64,000 bases of DNA from Muraenolepis orangiensis (lineage: Eukaryota > Chordata > Actinopteri > Gadiformes > Muraenolepididae): positions 17,881,067 through 17,945,066 of the forward strand of contig CM051018.1 in NCBI GenBank assembly GCA_027704905.1. The letters run 5' to 3'. Under the pieces are notes generated by a model. The model was not told the DNA's origin. It was given only the letters and a program-made list of their open reading frames with translations, and did no database searches. Made by a program: the position numbers and the translations under genes. Positions within the stretch are counted from its first letter, which is position 1. Each line of letters begins with the position of its first letter. Positions 37,451 to 48,189 of this stretch are shown one piece after another.

Positions 37451-40400
37451 CTGGCCAATCCCCAGGGGAAAAAGGGTGAGAGTTTAGGTTTATGGAAACA
37501 CACAGGGGTTGATGTGTGCCACAGAAGAGAAACTTTCTGTGTGGGTCAAGGGTTACCTGGACCGTCGAAAGGCACCAGCTGGTGTGGGACCTTCTCCGTG
37601 GCGCCCAGGGGGATGATGTACATGTCCTTGACCTGCTTGAGGTTGTTGGAGACCACGCCGAAGCGCTTACGACTGCTGAAGTAAGCGTACAGCAGGGTGT
37701 AGGAGATCTCGTCCTCGTCCGTCTCGGGGGAGAAGCGAATGAGACACACCTCCTGAAAGAAGTCAAACAAAAGTAGAGGATGTTTTTTTTCACTCAGAAC
37801 CAAAACATTTTTTTCTTTCGGTTGTGGTCATGCATTGTCTGAATAATTGGCATTTTTTTCAAGGAATATGTTAGGGGTCAAGTCAGGGTCGGTTTCACCT
37901 TCACAAATACTATCAGTACTTGGCACTAGGACATTTTATAGACTCCTTATGGGCGGCGGTAAACCGATCGCCTCACAACCGGAAGGTTGCTGGTTCGATC
38001 CCCCGGCTCCTCCTAGAAAAAACTGGTGTCCTTAAGCAAGATACCCTAACTGCTCCCGGCGGGCTGGCTGTCTCCTTCAGTGGATAAATGTGTGTATGAA
38101 TGTGAGGCATGACTTGTAAAGCGCTTTTAGATAAAAGCGCTATATAAAAAGGCAGTCCATCCATCATTATAAGAACGATTGAAATCAAGCTACGACTGGC
38201 TGGACTTAAAATTTATAAAAACACCTTGGTGTCCGCGTTTGTGCTGAAAGCAGTGTTCCGTGGTCAGAGCTTCAGATTCATTCCCCTGTTACCACGTGAA
38301 GCAGGAACGCCACTACGGCGTAGATCCACCGATTCAGCCACTCACTTTAGTTCCACTCGCTCGGATCTTGTCAAAGTAGTCCCACACCGTCTGCGGGCTT
38401 ATCCTGCCTCCCACCTGCACACTGTCTGGCATATCCTATTTTTGAAACAACAAAACACAGGAGTGCATGTTCAGGACTTCAAACATTCAAACTACTCAAT
38501 TGGACCCTCTCAGTAGACGTATCTGGCGCCCGCCTACGCTACCTCGGTCAGGTTATCCAGCACGCCAGAGACCGGGAAGGCCTTCATAACCATCTTGGCC
38601 ACGGCGGCCATGTTGAGGAAGCCTCTCCACATGTAGGTGAGCGTGGACAGGAACGAGACGCCCTCGTCTTTGGCAGACGTAAAGCTCGACCTGAGGAGAA
38701 AAACACATAGCATGTACTATTTTAGCATGTACTAAGTAAGTGGAAATATCGCCCCTTGCCATTAACAGAGATGAAAGTGGATGCTTACAAAAAAATAATA
38801 AATAAAAAAAAATCAGGAAAAATATTTTGTAGTAACATAAGGACACATAGCACCCAGAACTTTTTTTTCTGAGATGCTCTCAGCTGCATTTTAGAGGCAT
38901 TTGAGCAACAAACAAAAAAAAAAAACCCACATTTTTATGAATTTTCTTTTAACATGACAACATTGCAGTGGAAATATATTTTTTACAAATAAGATATTAA
39001 ATACTGCATTCTAGGGTATTTTGATAACAAATATCATTAAAAAAATAACAATATAGTTTAACATATTTTGTGTTGTATTTTGTGGGCGTAATTATCGTTA
39101 TAAGCAAATAATATTTTTCTTAAATAAGATCTTAGTAGCTGCATTCTGATAACAACAATCCTTACAATATAGCAATCTATTTTACCCAATTTTTATCTTG
39201 AAAACATTCAATATTAGCACCTCGTGAAAATAATCATAATATACAAATGATTTCATTCAATGTTCAGAGCGGGAAAATATTCCAACAGTGTCATAAGTAA
39301 TTAATAAGTCTTTCCTCACGTAATCTGATAAAAAAAATCTCCGTTCACGTCTTTCTCCTCCGACCACGACCACTTCACTTATTCTTTACCTTGCTCTATT
39401 GTACGTATTCTGCCGACCTCTCTGCCTGTTTGTACATTCTTATCGCTTCATGGGTAAACACAATAGATAAAAGCTTCTCAATTGACTAGCTGAATAGACA
39501 GGTACACAAAAGAATTCCGAGCGCTTTTCAAACACGAGTCACAAATCTCACTCAGCGGACCCTTCTACTATGTAGCGCCATGTCAAATCTCGCTCAGCTG
39601 ACCCTTCTACTATGTAGCGCCATGTCAAATCTCGCTCAGCGGACCCTTCTACTATGTAGCGCCATGTCAAATCTCGCTCAGCGGACCCTTCTACTATGTA
39701 GCGCTATGTCAAATCTCACTCAGCGGACCCTTCTACTATGTAGCGCCATGTCAAATCTCGCTCAGCGGACCCTTCTACTATGTAGCGCTATGTCAAATCT
39801 CGCTCAGCGGACCCTTCTACTATGTAGTGCTATGTCAAATCTCGTTAATTTCCGTAACTTTGCGAGATGTAAAATGGCTTCGCCCATAGACAAAATGTAA
39901 ACATGCCGTGCCGTCAGCGATCGACAAATACTTCAATGATTATTAACCTGAAAAGTTTAAAAACCAAAAACATCAAAATGAAGGGAAATCCGGAGATTTT
40001 TGTAAATGTATTTTGTTAATCAACAAAAGTTACGTGAACACAGTGTGACTTTTGGTCATCTTGTGAAGTCTGTCTTGTATGAAATACAATATGTATATTT
40101 AGTTCCGACTAGTTTAGTTTAGTTTAAAAAAGTAAAAATTATACAAAATAATAACAATGAATTGCCGATATGTTTACTGTGAGGATTTCCACACTATTTC
40201 GTTGTACTTGACAACAAATAAATAAAGGCATTCTGATCCTGTATGTAACCCGATGAACGGAGCTGTGTGGAAGCTCTGTGACTGCCCCACCTAGCAACAC
40301 GGCCCGTTGTGGAAGACTCACGGCTCCTTCCCATTCCAGCACACGGTGTTTACACTGAACATGACATAAAAGCCTCTAGACGGGCGCATAGCTCACCCGT

Positions 40401-43400
40401 GCAGATCTAAATATCAAAATTAAGGGAAATCCGGAGATTTGTGAGTTTTGACAAATATCCGGAAAACTTTTATCTATGCATTAAGAAGAAGCAAGTTAGT
40501 GGTTAGACCCAGAACATATTTTTGGCAGGTTCTCAAAACACCTCATCCTCTACACTATCCCAGTGGTTGTCAACCTTTTTTGGGCCAAGGCACACCACGG
40601 TCCTAACCAGAAATTCAAGTCACTTAAAAGTTGAAAAATGTAAACACACAGCTCACTATTTTCACTAATGGCCCTGGTCAGAAACATGCATGAGAAATTC
40701 ACCCCAAAAAGTGCATGGCACACACAGCCTCGGGAACCACCACTACCCTGACTGAAGCGAGCAGACAGCAGGTCTCACCGTGCTTCATAGGCGCTGGACG
40801 TGGTGCTGCGGAGGCTCTCCTCCAGGACGGAGAGGTGCACGTCGTCCTCCCTGGCCGTGGGCATCGCCGTGGTGCTTTCCTCCTCCGCCGCTGCCACCGC
40901 CGAGGGCCGCCTGGCCACAGTCGTTGCCACCTTCACCACCTTGGTCGGAGCCTCTTCCACGGGCGGAGCCATGCGACCTAAGGGGGGGGGGGGGGGGGGA
41001 TTTTAAATTAATAATAAAGATAAATGTATTTTGTTAATCAACAAACGTCACGTGAAGTCTGTCTTGTATGAAATACAATATGTATATTTAGGTCAGACAA
41101 GTTTAGTTTAAAATAGTAAAAATTATACTAAATAATAACAATGAATTGCCGATATGTTTACTGTGAGGATTTCCACACAATTTCGTTGTACTTGACAATG
41201 ACAAATAAATAAAGGCATTCCGATCCTGTATGTAACCCGATGAACGGAGCTGTGTGGAAGCTCTGTGACTGCCCCACCTAGCAACACGGCCCGTTGTGGA
41301 AGACTCACGGCTCCTTCCCATTCCAGCACACGGTGTTTACACTGAACATGACATAAAAGCACCTAGACAGGCCCATTGGCCCATAGCTCACCCGTGCAGA
41401 TCTTGCAGTGGAGATCGAACAGGTGAGACTTGTGTTGTCCGGTGGTGTCTTTATCCACCTTGGCACCGCTCTTCGCCGTCTTCTCCGGGGGAAGGTGTTC
41501 GGCGGGCAGGTCCGGCGCCCTGGTGGGGGAGGGACTCTGGGGGGTGGGGGGGGGGGGGGGAGGGGACCACGGTAGATCAGGGCATAGCAACGGCATGATG
41601 AAAAAAAAAATCTAAAATCTAAATCTGGAGGATTTTGAATCCTCTTTATTGGTCACATACATGTAAACACAGTCAACTTTGTTTCTCTGCATTTAACCCA
41701 TCCTAGTATTAGGAGCGGTGAGCAGTTATTTTTTATATACAGCGCCCGGGGAGAAGTGTAGGGGTCTGAACTGGTGACCTTCCAGTTCCCAGGCCAAGTC
41801 CAAACAGACTGAGCTATCCTGCCGCCCAGGATAGGATACAATAGCAACAAACAGCACAAAAAAAGTGATGATAATAAATGATAATGTTTGATATACCTCT
41901 CGAATGCGTGATTTGGTATTAATGTCAATTGTTTTGTTTTACTTTCTTGAATAAGTCCTACCTGGATGGCCTCGGGTGTCTTCACCAGTTCTTCGCTCTC
42001 AATCTCTATCTCTCCTTTGTGGGTGATCTTGGTGATGGGTCGCCGCTCCACCTCTCGCTGCTCTTTCTCGATCATCTCAATGGTCTGCAAGAAAGATCTG
42101 AGCCGTTACTAAATGTTCTCAGTCTTCAACACTGGAAATACAGGCGGTTATTTTTTTTTTGGTAGAAATGCAATCAAATCAAGAAATGCAATCAAACCCC
42201 CCCCCCCCCCCCCTACTACAGGTAGGATTTGACATTGATTGATTGATATTTGATATTATTTTCCATTGAAGAAGCAACACCTGTAGTTGGCTCTACACTT
42301 CCTTTCATTTGTAAAGGCACGGTCAAAGTAACACTGTATTGTACTGCACAATAGTTTAACATTGAACACCAAAACCCATACAGACAAACTGACAATATGT
42401 CCAATCATTTCGGTGTACTTTACATTATTGTAAGTTTTTTTGTAAAGCAGAATTAGACGGCCAAATTGTGTGAATGCCATGTCTTCTGCGATTAAATACG
42501 CAATGTCAAATTTGATTTTTAACTGTGGGCAGGCATCTTTATTTTGTTGTTTGACTGCTGATTGAATTGTGCTTGTCGAGTTGGGGTTATGAACGCATCT
42601 CTGCAATGTCAGTGACTCTTGCTTTCGCCATGTTCAACCACAGCATCTCATTTGGTTGTGGGTTGCCACTAACAAATGTGGTAGCGCCTGCTAGCTGGCC
42701 TAGCTGCTACCAGCCTTTTTGCAATATCCAGCCAGGGCAAAGTACTTACCCATTCCTCATTAAGTTTGACATGCCCCACCAACATCAGCGCTGGCCTCTC
42801 TGACTTATCATCGGCATCGTGGGTAAACCTGTTTCTTGGACAAGGAGGGTCCTGCACTCTCATCCTCCTTGACAACTCTGTATTCCGTCTCACCAAATAG
42901 CTCCTGTGGAGTGTGTGTGGTTGGTGGTTTAAGCAGCCCGAGTCAGACCGATTACTCGGCTGGTGAGGCTGCATACATGTGGGTCCTTGTTACTCAAGGC
43001 CTATAGGTTAAACCAGCCACCCACCCACCATCTGCTCTGTTCACCATTACCAGTCAAACAAATAAATAAACCAGATTCCTCATCACCCAGAGTGTCTTTG
43101 TCTTCGGGAGGAGCCCTTAAGCAGCCATTTTAATGGCTTGTGGCAGCGTCGATTTTCTTTGGAAATCAACTCCTAGTGGAGGCTACAACTCTCCGTTTTG
43201 ACAGCGCCGCTACAGTAGATATATCTATAGATATCTATCTATAGATATAGATATCTATAGATAGATATCCATCTATAGATATCGATATAGATATATCTAT
43301 ATCTATAGATCTATATCTAGATAGAGATATATCTATAGATATCGATATATCTCTATCGATAGAGATATATCGATATCGATTTATATATATATAGATATAT

Positions 43401-46400
43401 CGATATCGATAGATATATATCGATATATTTATATCGATATATCGATATATATAGATATATCGATATCGATAGATAGATATCGATATCTATCTATAGATAT
43501 AGATAGATAGATATATCTATCTATCTATCGATCTATCGATAGATAGATATATCTATCTATAGATATAGATAGATAGATATATCTATCTATAGATATATAT
43601 AGATATATATAAATAATTAAGAGGATGAGGCTTTTTGGTGGGGTAGAATCTATTACTATCTCAGTGGATCCAGTTTGTCTGCTTGCATGGCTGCAGCACG
43701 CTGTGTTTGTGTGCCAATTTATTTAATATCTGGCAACCCGGGGAGAATAACAAACACAGAGACCAAAACAAAAACAACCGCTCCGTCCCGGCATGGACAT
43801 TTCCAAAAGGAATTGATTCAACCGCTCACAAAAAATAAAAAATAAAGATGGTTAGATGAATTGAGGATGAAAACAATTGTTAGTTGCAGCCGCCATTACT
43901 CACATGGCGATTCTCCCTCTGGCGCCAAGCGGCCAGCTCTTTAGAGGCCAGTTCTTCAGGACTCATGCGACTCAGGGTGGCTGGAGAAATGTCCCCTTTC
44001 AATACCCTCCGAAACAGCACCTGCACATTAAATAAATCGATAAATTAATTGATTTTAACAGTTATATTGTAGTTTATTACCGTTTGAAACTGAACTGTCA
44101 TGATATTAAGTAGCAAGTAGGGGTAAGGCTCAGGGATGCACTGGCAACATTAAGGTGAACAAAAACTTGACTTGCATTGTTCTTGGGGTCCTTGAGGTTG
44201 AACATGAGGCTCCTGTACTTGCTCTTGTATTTGCTGTCTGTGTCTTTATACAAGTGAAAGAGCTCCCTCTCCGTCTTCTTCGCCACCTCGGAGGCTCTCT
44301 CCACCGCCAACTTCAGGTCGGATTCCTTGAGGCTGAAGGAAAACAATGTCGTTATTTGACAGGTCTCTCAAGAGCTGTGTTTATCAAAGTGAATCGATGG
44401 CGTTTCATTCGTAGCGACAGCTTACCGCTGCGAAAGGATCTCCTTCAGAGAGTCCTGCACACTTCTCCGGATTTCGTCAACAGAAGCGGGTTTCTTTGGT
44501 GCTGAAGATGAGCCCTTATGTTTTTGATGACCACCTTTGAATGCAGAACGGACGTCATTTTGGTATTTCTTTTTTCTTTTTCAAAGCCCACGTGGGAAAC
44601 TCTGGCTCTGACTTTGGACGTAAAAATATCAAAATATGATATAGTAATAATATAACATACCCGTTTTGTGGGCCGACTCTTTGGCCTCTGAGGACTGTCT
44701 TCGATCAGACTCCTGCGTGGGGAATTAAGACATTAAAATGCATTCATTACTTTCCACAAATGAAATCTAATTACAAAATGAAGCCAAGCATTTGACAGAA
44801 TATACTTAAAGAAATAAGCCAAAGAAAACATGGTGCGAGACATGTGACACGGGCTGAGGAAACCAATAACCTTCTAAAAGTCAACACACCAAGGTTAACC
44901 AAACACACCCCCTCTTGTGTGCCAAGAGCCAATACAAAAAATGTTTATAAAAAAAACTGCCAACAGAATAGACAACCAACCCCTACGCAGTGGCTATTAC
45001 AACTATCAGAGCCGGTGTTAGCTGGAGGACACAAAACGACAAGAACAACCCGTGAGTTTCTCATTGTCAATGTCACCTCGCATTTCAGAACGAGAAACTC
45101 TGCAGTTTTTCCGCTCACCTTCTTCATAGGTCGGACGGCGCCAGACGCCAGTGCCTGCGGCGGCGCTTGCCTATGCCTGACCGGGGGCTTGTTGTCCTGC
45201 ACCTCGGGAACGGCCTTGACCTCTGGTTGAGGAGGAGGAGGCGGTGGCGGCGGCGGCGGTGGCGGTTTGACGGCAATCTGGGCGTTGGGCTCGGCCTTGA
45301 CGCTCTCCTCGGCGCAGCACTTGAGACACACGTACATCTGGTCCCCCTCCTCCATCTCCTGCACCTTGGCCAGGTCCAGACCCACGCAGTCACCGTGGAA
45401 CCAGTCGTCGCAGCGTCCGCAGCCCACCATGAACCTTAGTTGGGGGTTTGGGAGGCAATTACAAATTAGAATAAATTTGAAGGCAATAACTAATTTGAAG
45501 GCAATAACTAATTTGAAGGTAATTACAAATTAGGATCATATATAATCCATCACTAAAAATAATATTAATGGCAGCCAATCAATCCCTGTCCAAACGGCTA
45601 TATGGTTATGTCTATATGGTTGCCCTCCCCATTGTGCATTGTGTGGTGAAAAGTGGAGGCCAAGCTGTACATGGAACTAAATACGTTTAAGAAAAAAATG
45701 AGAACAGAGGCAAGCATGTCAGCGGGAAAACACTGCACTACTCACATGTTGCCGTGTTCCTTGCACAGACCACAGCTATTTGTTCCATCCCAGACACTTT
45801 CAGCGGGCTGCTCGTCGGCGGGCTGCTCGTCGGTGGGCTGCTCGTCGGCGGGCTGCTCGTCGGCGGAATCCTTCTTTGTGGCGGCCGGAGCGTTATCCGG
45901 CACAAACAGCTGTGGCTCCTCCACGGAGACGCTTCGAGGGGTCTTACTCTTTTGCCTCTGTAGGAGCTTGTCTGGCTTCTTGGCTTTAGGCTTCTCCTGT
46001 CCTCCGTCCTCAGAGCCCAACGACGGTGGGGTGCGTTCGGGCTTGGGGTTGCTCTGCGAGGGAGCGTGTCTGGGGACGTCGGGCTGGTCCGCCGTGACAT
46101 CAGACGACGAGGTCTTCCTGACCAAAGCTGCGCTGGAAGGACCGGGTGATTTTGGCTTGGGGTTCGAAGGTTTCCCGGTCTGGACCTTTTGCACTTTAGA
46201 GGCATGTTCAGGGTGGGAGTTTTCTCCAGGCCTTTTCAATGACACAACCCCTTTCTTCTCCTTTGGAGGTTTGCCGTAGTGAGTGACATCCTCTCTCGGA
46301 GGGAGCTTTGAAGGCGAAGTCGGGGGAGGGTTCTGCTCTGTAATCTGGCTCTTTGGTCTACGGGAAACCAAACTCTTGTTCTTGACGGTGGGCAATGTAG

Positions 46401-47678
46401 GTTTTGGTTTAAGCATAGCTTTTGCGAAAAACTTCAGCTTGTCCTTACAGTCAACCTTGTGAGAAGACCCGGTTTTGTCGTTCGGAAGGTTTTGCGTCTG
46501 CTTGACGGGATCTTTCTCCTTAGCAGACGGCTGCTGCTGGGCAGAAACACTCCCGTTATTGACTTTGGTCTCTTCTGAGCAGGAGTCTAGCGTGGGGGTT
46601 CCGTTGGTGGCCTGAACTTCATTGGGGTTCACGTACGGGCCCAGCCCGAGCGCCACGTCTTCTTCAGTCATGCCCAAACCCATCCGGTTCTCGGTGGTTG
46701 GATTCTGAGCTGCGGCCTTGTCGTCCTGCATCATGGCGTCGGCAATGTCGCCACTGTAGCTTGTCAAACTGTCCTGGAAGCTAACCACCTGGCTGGCGTC
46801 CGTACCACCCACGTTATCGTATGAGGGCCCTGGGAGGAGCTCGATCCTGAACCCTCCCACAGTGACCGTCAGCCTCCTCAGCACCACCACGGGATTCAGC
46901 CACAGACCTTCGTCGAGGTCCTGGATGTCAACGCGTCCTCCCAGGCTCAACTCTTTCTTCAGCTGGGAGCCCCGAACGCCTTTGTCAATCAAAAACGAAC
47001 TCAGCTGCCTATTGGTTGGTTTTTTCCGGGGCCTTCCGACCGGTTTTTTCTTGACGGGTGTGGTGCTTGAACTGGTTGAGGCCTCAGGGGCAACAGTTTC
47101 TGTTGAAGCTGGATGAACCATAAATTATTAGAAATTGACACTTTCCCATGTAGAGCAACTGGTAATGTAATGGAAACATTATTTAGTGCTTTAAACTTAC
47201 CGAGTGGTGTAACACGTGGATGTCTCCGGGGCCTTCCAACCGCACGTTTAGCTGGGGCAACCGATGAACCTGGCAACGCCCCACTGAGGGCATCAAGACC
47301 TGCCATGGCAAATATCTAGTAAATATATTAACTTTTTCTCATTTGAATACAAAAAATTTAACAAAAGAATAGTTACAATACATTGCTGCGTATGTGATTT
47401 AAACCTTTAAAACCGTAAGTAACAATATATTTGAATGCTGTTAAGCCCATAACGATTATAGATAGTTACTTTACATACAGAATATATTTATTTTTATTAT
47501 TATTATTATTATATTATTATTTAACAAATGCATTATTGTAGTCTAATATAGTTCTTAAACTAACTATACCTCTGTACATACCTATGGAATCAGCAATAAG
47601 AAAGTTGGCATCATCGTTTTCCGGAGGATTGAATTGAGAGCTTGCGGATCCAAACATTGGATCTTTGTCACTCAGCAT
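35769..47678 (-). CDS. phf3: phf3, PHD finger protein 3 (start codon uncertain)
   Basis: PHF3 is a nuclear protein that binds the RNA polymerase II C-terminal domain through its SPOC domain and competes with TFIIS. Exons 5' to 3' are 47840-47582, 47299-47201, 47108-45746, 45434-45119, 44712-44661, 44534-44426, 44332-44176, 44020-43904, 42084-41962, 41536-41392, 40977-40779, 38690-38543, 38435-38346, 37752-37557 and 37450-35769. All phases agree. From the internal ATG at 47678 they encode about 1630 aa (human PHF3 is about 2040). Rough residues: AT-hook-like motifs 50-90, PHD 510-562, TFIIS central-like 655-790, SPOC 932-1087, then a proline/serine-rich, His/Arg-rich tail. The conserved N-terminus upstream of 47678 is interrupted: ATG reads ACG and there is an in-frame TAG. 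DIDO1 and SPOCD1 are relatives, but the N-terminal block and SPOC match PHF3. Confidence 0.92.
37557..37752 (-). CDS. phf3: phf3 exon 14 (SPOC domain)
   Basis: It reads EVCLIRFSPETDEDEISYTL, then YAYFSSRKRFGVVSNNLKQ and VKDMYIIPLGATEKVPHQL, the core of the SPOC beta barrel. Acceptor is ctttcag and donor GTAACC. Confidence 0.94.
37951..38165 (+). mobile_element. SINE family 2 copy
   Basis: GATCGCCTCACAACCGGAAG, GGTTGCTGGTTCGATCCCC and GCGCTATATAAAAAGGCAG are shared with the copy at 21408. It lies antisense in a phf3 intron. Confidence 0.83.
38346..38435 (-). CDS. phf3: phf3 exon 13 (SPOC domain)
   Basis: It reads DMPDSVQVGGRISPQTVWDY, then FDKIRASGTK, a signature stretch of PHF3-type SPOC domains. 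It is 30 codons in phase 0. Acceptor is aaaatag and donor GTGAGT. Confidence 0.93.
38543..38690 (-). CDS. phf3: phf3 exon 12 (start of SPOC domain)
   Basis: It reads SSFTSAKDEGVSFLSTLTYM, then WRGFLNMAAVAKMVMKAF and PVSGVLDNLTE, the first strand and helix of the SPOC domain. Acceptor is ctcctcag and donor GTAGCG. Confidence 0.9.
39538..39845. repeat. 42-bp minisatellite in a phf3 intron
   Basis: About seven near-identical copies of a 42-bp unit including CGCTCAGCGGACCCTTCTAC. Because 42 is a multiple of three, it leaves an open frame (MSNLAQRTLLLCSA repeats) on the + strand. Confidence 0.92.
40004..40408. repeat. local duplication (copy 1) including phf3 exon 10 edge
   Basis: Matches 41022-41403 with small indels. 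It ends in GCTCACCCGTGCAGATCT, which in copy 2 is the exon 10 donor and last exon bases. It is flanked by 28-bp direct repeats at 39972-40000 and 40413-40440. Confidence 0.9.
40779..40977 (-). CDS. phf3: phf3 exon 11
   Basis: It reads RMAPPVEEAPTKVVKVAT, continues through an Ala/Glu-rich linker, and ends TTSSAYEAR. The acceptor TTAG follows an 18-base homopolymeric C run (minus strand). The donor is GTGAGA. RMAPPV after CKICTG is the human order. Confidence 0.87.
41392..41536 (-). CDS. phf3: phf3 exon 10
   Basis: It reads SPSPTRAPDLPAEHLPPEK, then DTTGQHKSHLFDLHCKICTG, like human PHF3. The acceptor follows a long C-rich run (G-rich on the + strand, 41539-41565) and the donor is GTGAGC. The last bases of this exon and its donor are also found in a duplicated copy near 40390-40408. 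Confidence 0.85.
41617..41836 (-). mobile_element. SINE family 1 copy, minus strand
   Basis: Reverse complement shows the GCGGCAGGATAGCTCAGT head, a decayed B box and the GGGTTAAATGCAGAG body. It lies in a phf3 intron between exons 9 and 10. Confidence 0.83.
41962..42084 (-). CDS. phf3: phf3 exon 9 (end of TFIIS central-like domain)
   Basis: It reads TIEMIEKEQREVERRPITK, then ITHKGEIEIESEELVKTPEAIQ, strongly conserved with human PHF3. Acceptor is ttcttgcag and donor GTAGGA. Confidence 0.93.
43213..43608. repeat. palindromic GATA/TATC/ATCGAT cluster
   Basis: About 400 bp built from GATA, TATC and ATCGATAT words on both strands, highly self-complementary, in a phf3 intron. Confidence 0.9.
43904..44020 (-). 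CDS. phf3: phf3 exon 8 (TFIIS central-like domain)
   Basis: It reads VLFRRVLKGDISPATLSRM, then SPEELASKELAAWRQRENRH, nearly identical to the PHF3/DIDO family motif. Acceptor is atgtgcag and donor GTGAGT. The exon is 39 codons in phase 0. Confidence 0.93.
44176..44332 (-). CDS. phf3: phf3 exon 7 (TFIIS central-like domain), GC splice donor
   Basis: It reads LKESDLKLAVERASEVAKK, then TERELFHLYKDTDSKYKSK and YRSLMFNLKDPKNN, the hallmark segment of the family. The in-phase donor after AAC AAT is GCAAGT, not GT. The nearby GT gives the wrong phase. Confidence 0.9.
44426..44534 (-). CDS. phf3: phf3 exon 6 (start of TFIIS central-like domain)
   Basis: It reads GHQKHKGSSSAPKKPASVDE, then IRRSVQDSLKEILSQR, matching the first helix of the TFIIS central domain as in human PHF3 (DQIRQSVRHSLKDIL). 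Acceptor is ttcaaag and donor GTAAGC. Confidence 0.88.
44661..44712 (-). CDS. phf3: phf3 exon 5
   Basis: A 52-bp exon reading ESDRRQSSEAKESAHKTG. Acceptor is cacgcag and donor GTATGT. The phase fits both neighbours. The linker is low-complexity and of no known function. Confidence 0.78.
45119..45434 (-). CDS. phf3: phf3 exon 4 (second half of PHD finger)
   Basis: It reads FMVGCGRCDDWFHGDCVGL, then DLAKVQEMEEGDQMYVC and LKCC, giving the remaining C-x2-C, H-x2-C and C-x2-C ligands of a PHD finger. A polyproline stretch and the basic segment RHRQAPPQALASGAVRPMKK follow. Acceptor is actaag and donor GTGAGC. Confidence 0.9.
45746..47108 (-). CDS. phf3: phf3 exon 3 (second AT-hook-like motif, linker, first half of PHD)
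   Basis: It opens with ASTETVAPE, then KKKPVGRPRKKPTNRQL (second GRP core), then SSFLIDKGVRGSQLKKEL and LGGRVDIQDLDEGLWLNP. A long Pro/Ser/Lys-rich linker follows, with a 15-bp tandem repeat encoding (PADEQ)n, then LFVPDNA and NSCGLCKEHGN, the first zinc ligands of the PHD finger. Donor is GTGAGT. Confidence 0.85.
47201..47299 (-). CDS. phf3: phf3 exon 2 (first AT-hook-like motif)
   Basis: It reads GLDALSGALPGSSVAPAK, then RAVGRPRRHPRVTPL. The GRPRR core flanked by basic residues is an AT-hook-like minor-groove DNA-binding motif. Acceptor is atggcag and donor GTAAGT. Confidence 0.8.
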
Positions 47679-47840
47679 GTTTTTCAGTGAATCTTCCAGC
47701 AGGAGACCTGTTCCAAACTAATTTCTTGCTACACATTCCAGATGCTGTCCTATCACCAGGGAGTCATCCAATTGGTTGATGGGTATAAGATGATTAAAGG
47801 TGTCCCCAATATCCGTGAATGCTGTTCCCCTCTTGCCAAC
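47582..47840 (-). CDS. phf3: phf3 exon 1 (N-terminal block, disrupted)
   Basis: Acceptor TTTACACAG precedes 47840 and donor GTATGT follows 47582. Translation gives DIGDTFNHLIPINQLDD, then a TAG at 47718-47720, then FGTGLLLEDSLKNMLSDKDP and MFGSASSQF. This matches the human PHF3 N-terminus (MDIVDTFNHLIP ... LEDSLKNMLSDKDPM), except that the initiator is ACG (47814-47816) and a nonsense codon interrupts it. The likely usable start is the ATG at 47676-47678. Confidence 0.75.
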
Positions 47841-48189
47841 CTGTGTAAACAGAAGAGAACCCGTGTCAAACTTGTTTATAGACAATGAAGTTCCCAAAAC
47901 AACTGCTACACTTCATGTAATCACAAAATCACATTTAAAAGAATAAGAAGAAGGACAATAAAGGCCATGCCTCTATTGTCATTGTACAAGTACAACAACA
48001 TTTGCTCGCAATCCCCACGACACTTGCAAATAATAAAAAATAAGAAATGATGTAAAAAACTAAACAACGTAAACAGGTTTATCAAATTGTATATATACCT
48101 ATTGCGGTGGCCCTATAGAGTAGTGCAAATTACAACTATATATACATACAAAGGTGTGGTGAGATGTAAACATGTAACTTGGTATTGGT

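Noticed and set aside
37451..37793. 5' extension of the long phf3 ORF upstream of 37450
   Set aside because: It reads the intron and exon 14 in the wrong frame. The acceptor at 37451-37452 and the SPOC continuation in exon 14 set the true boundary.
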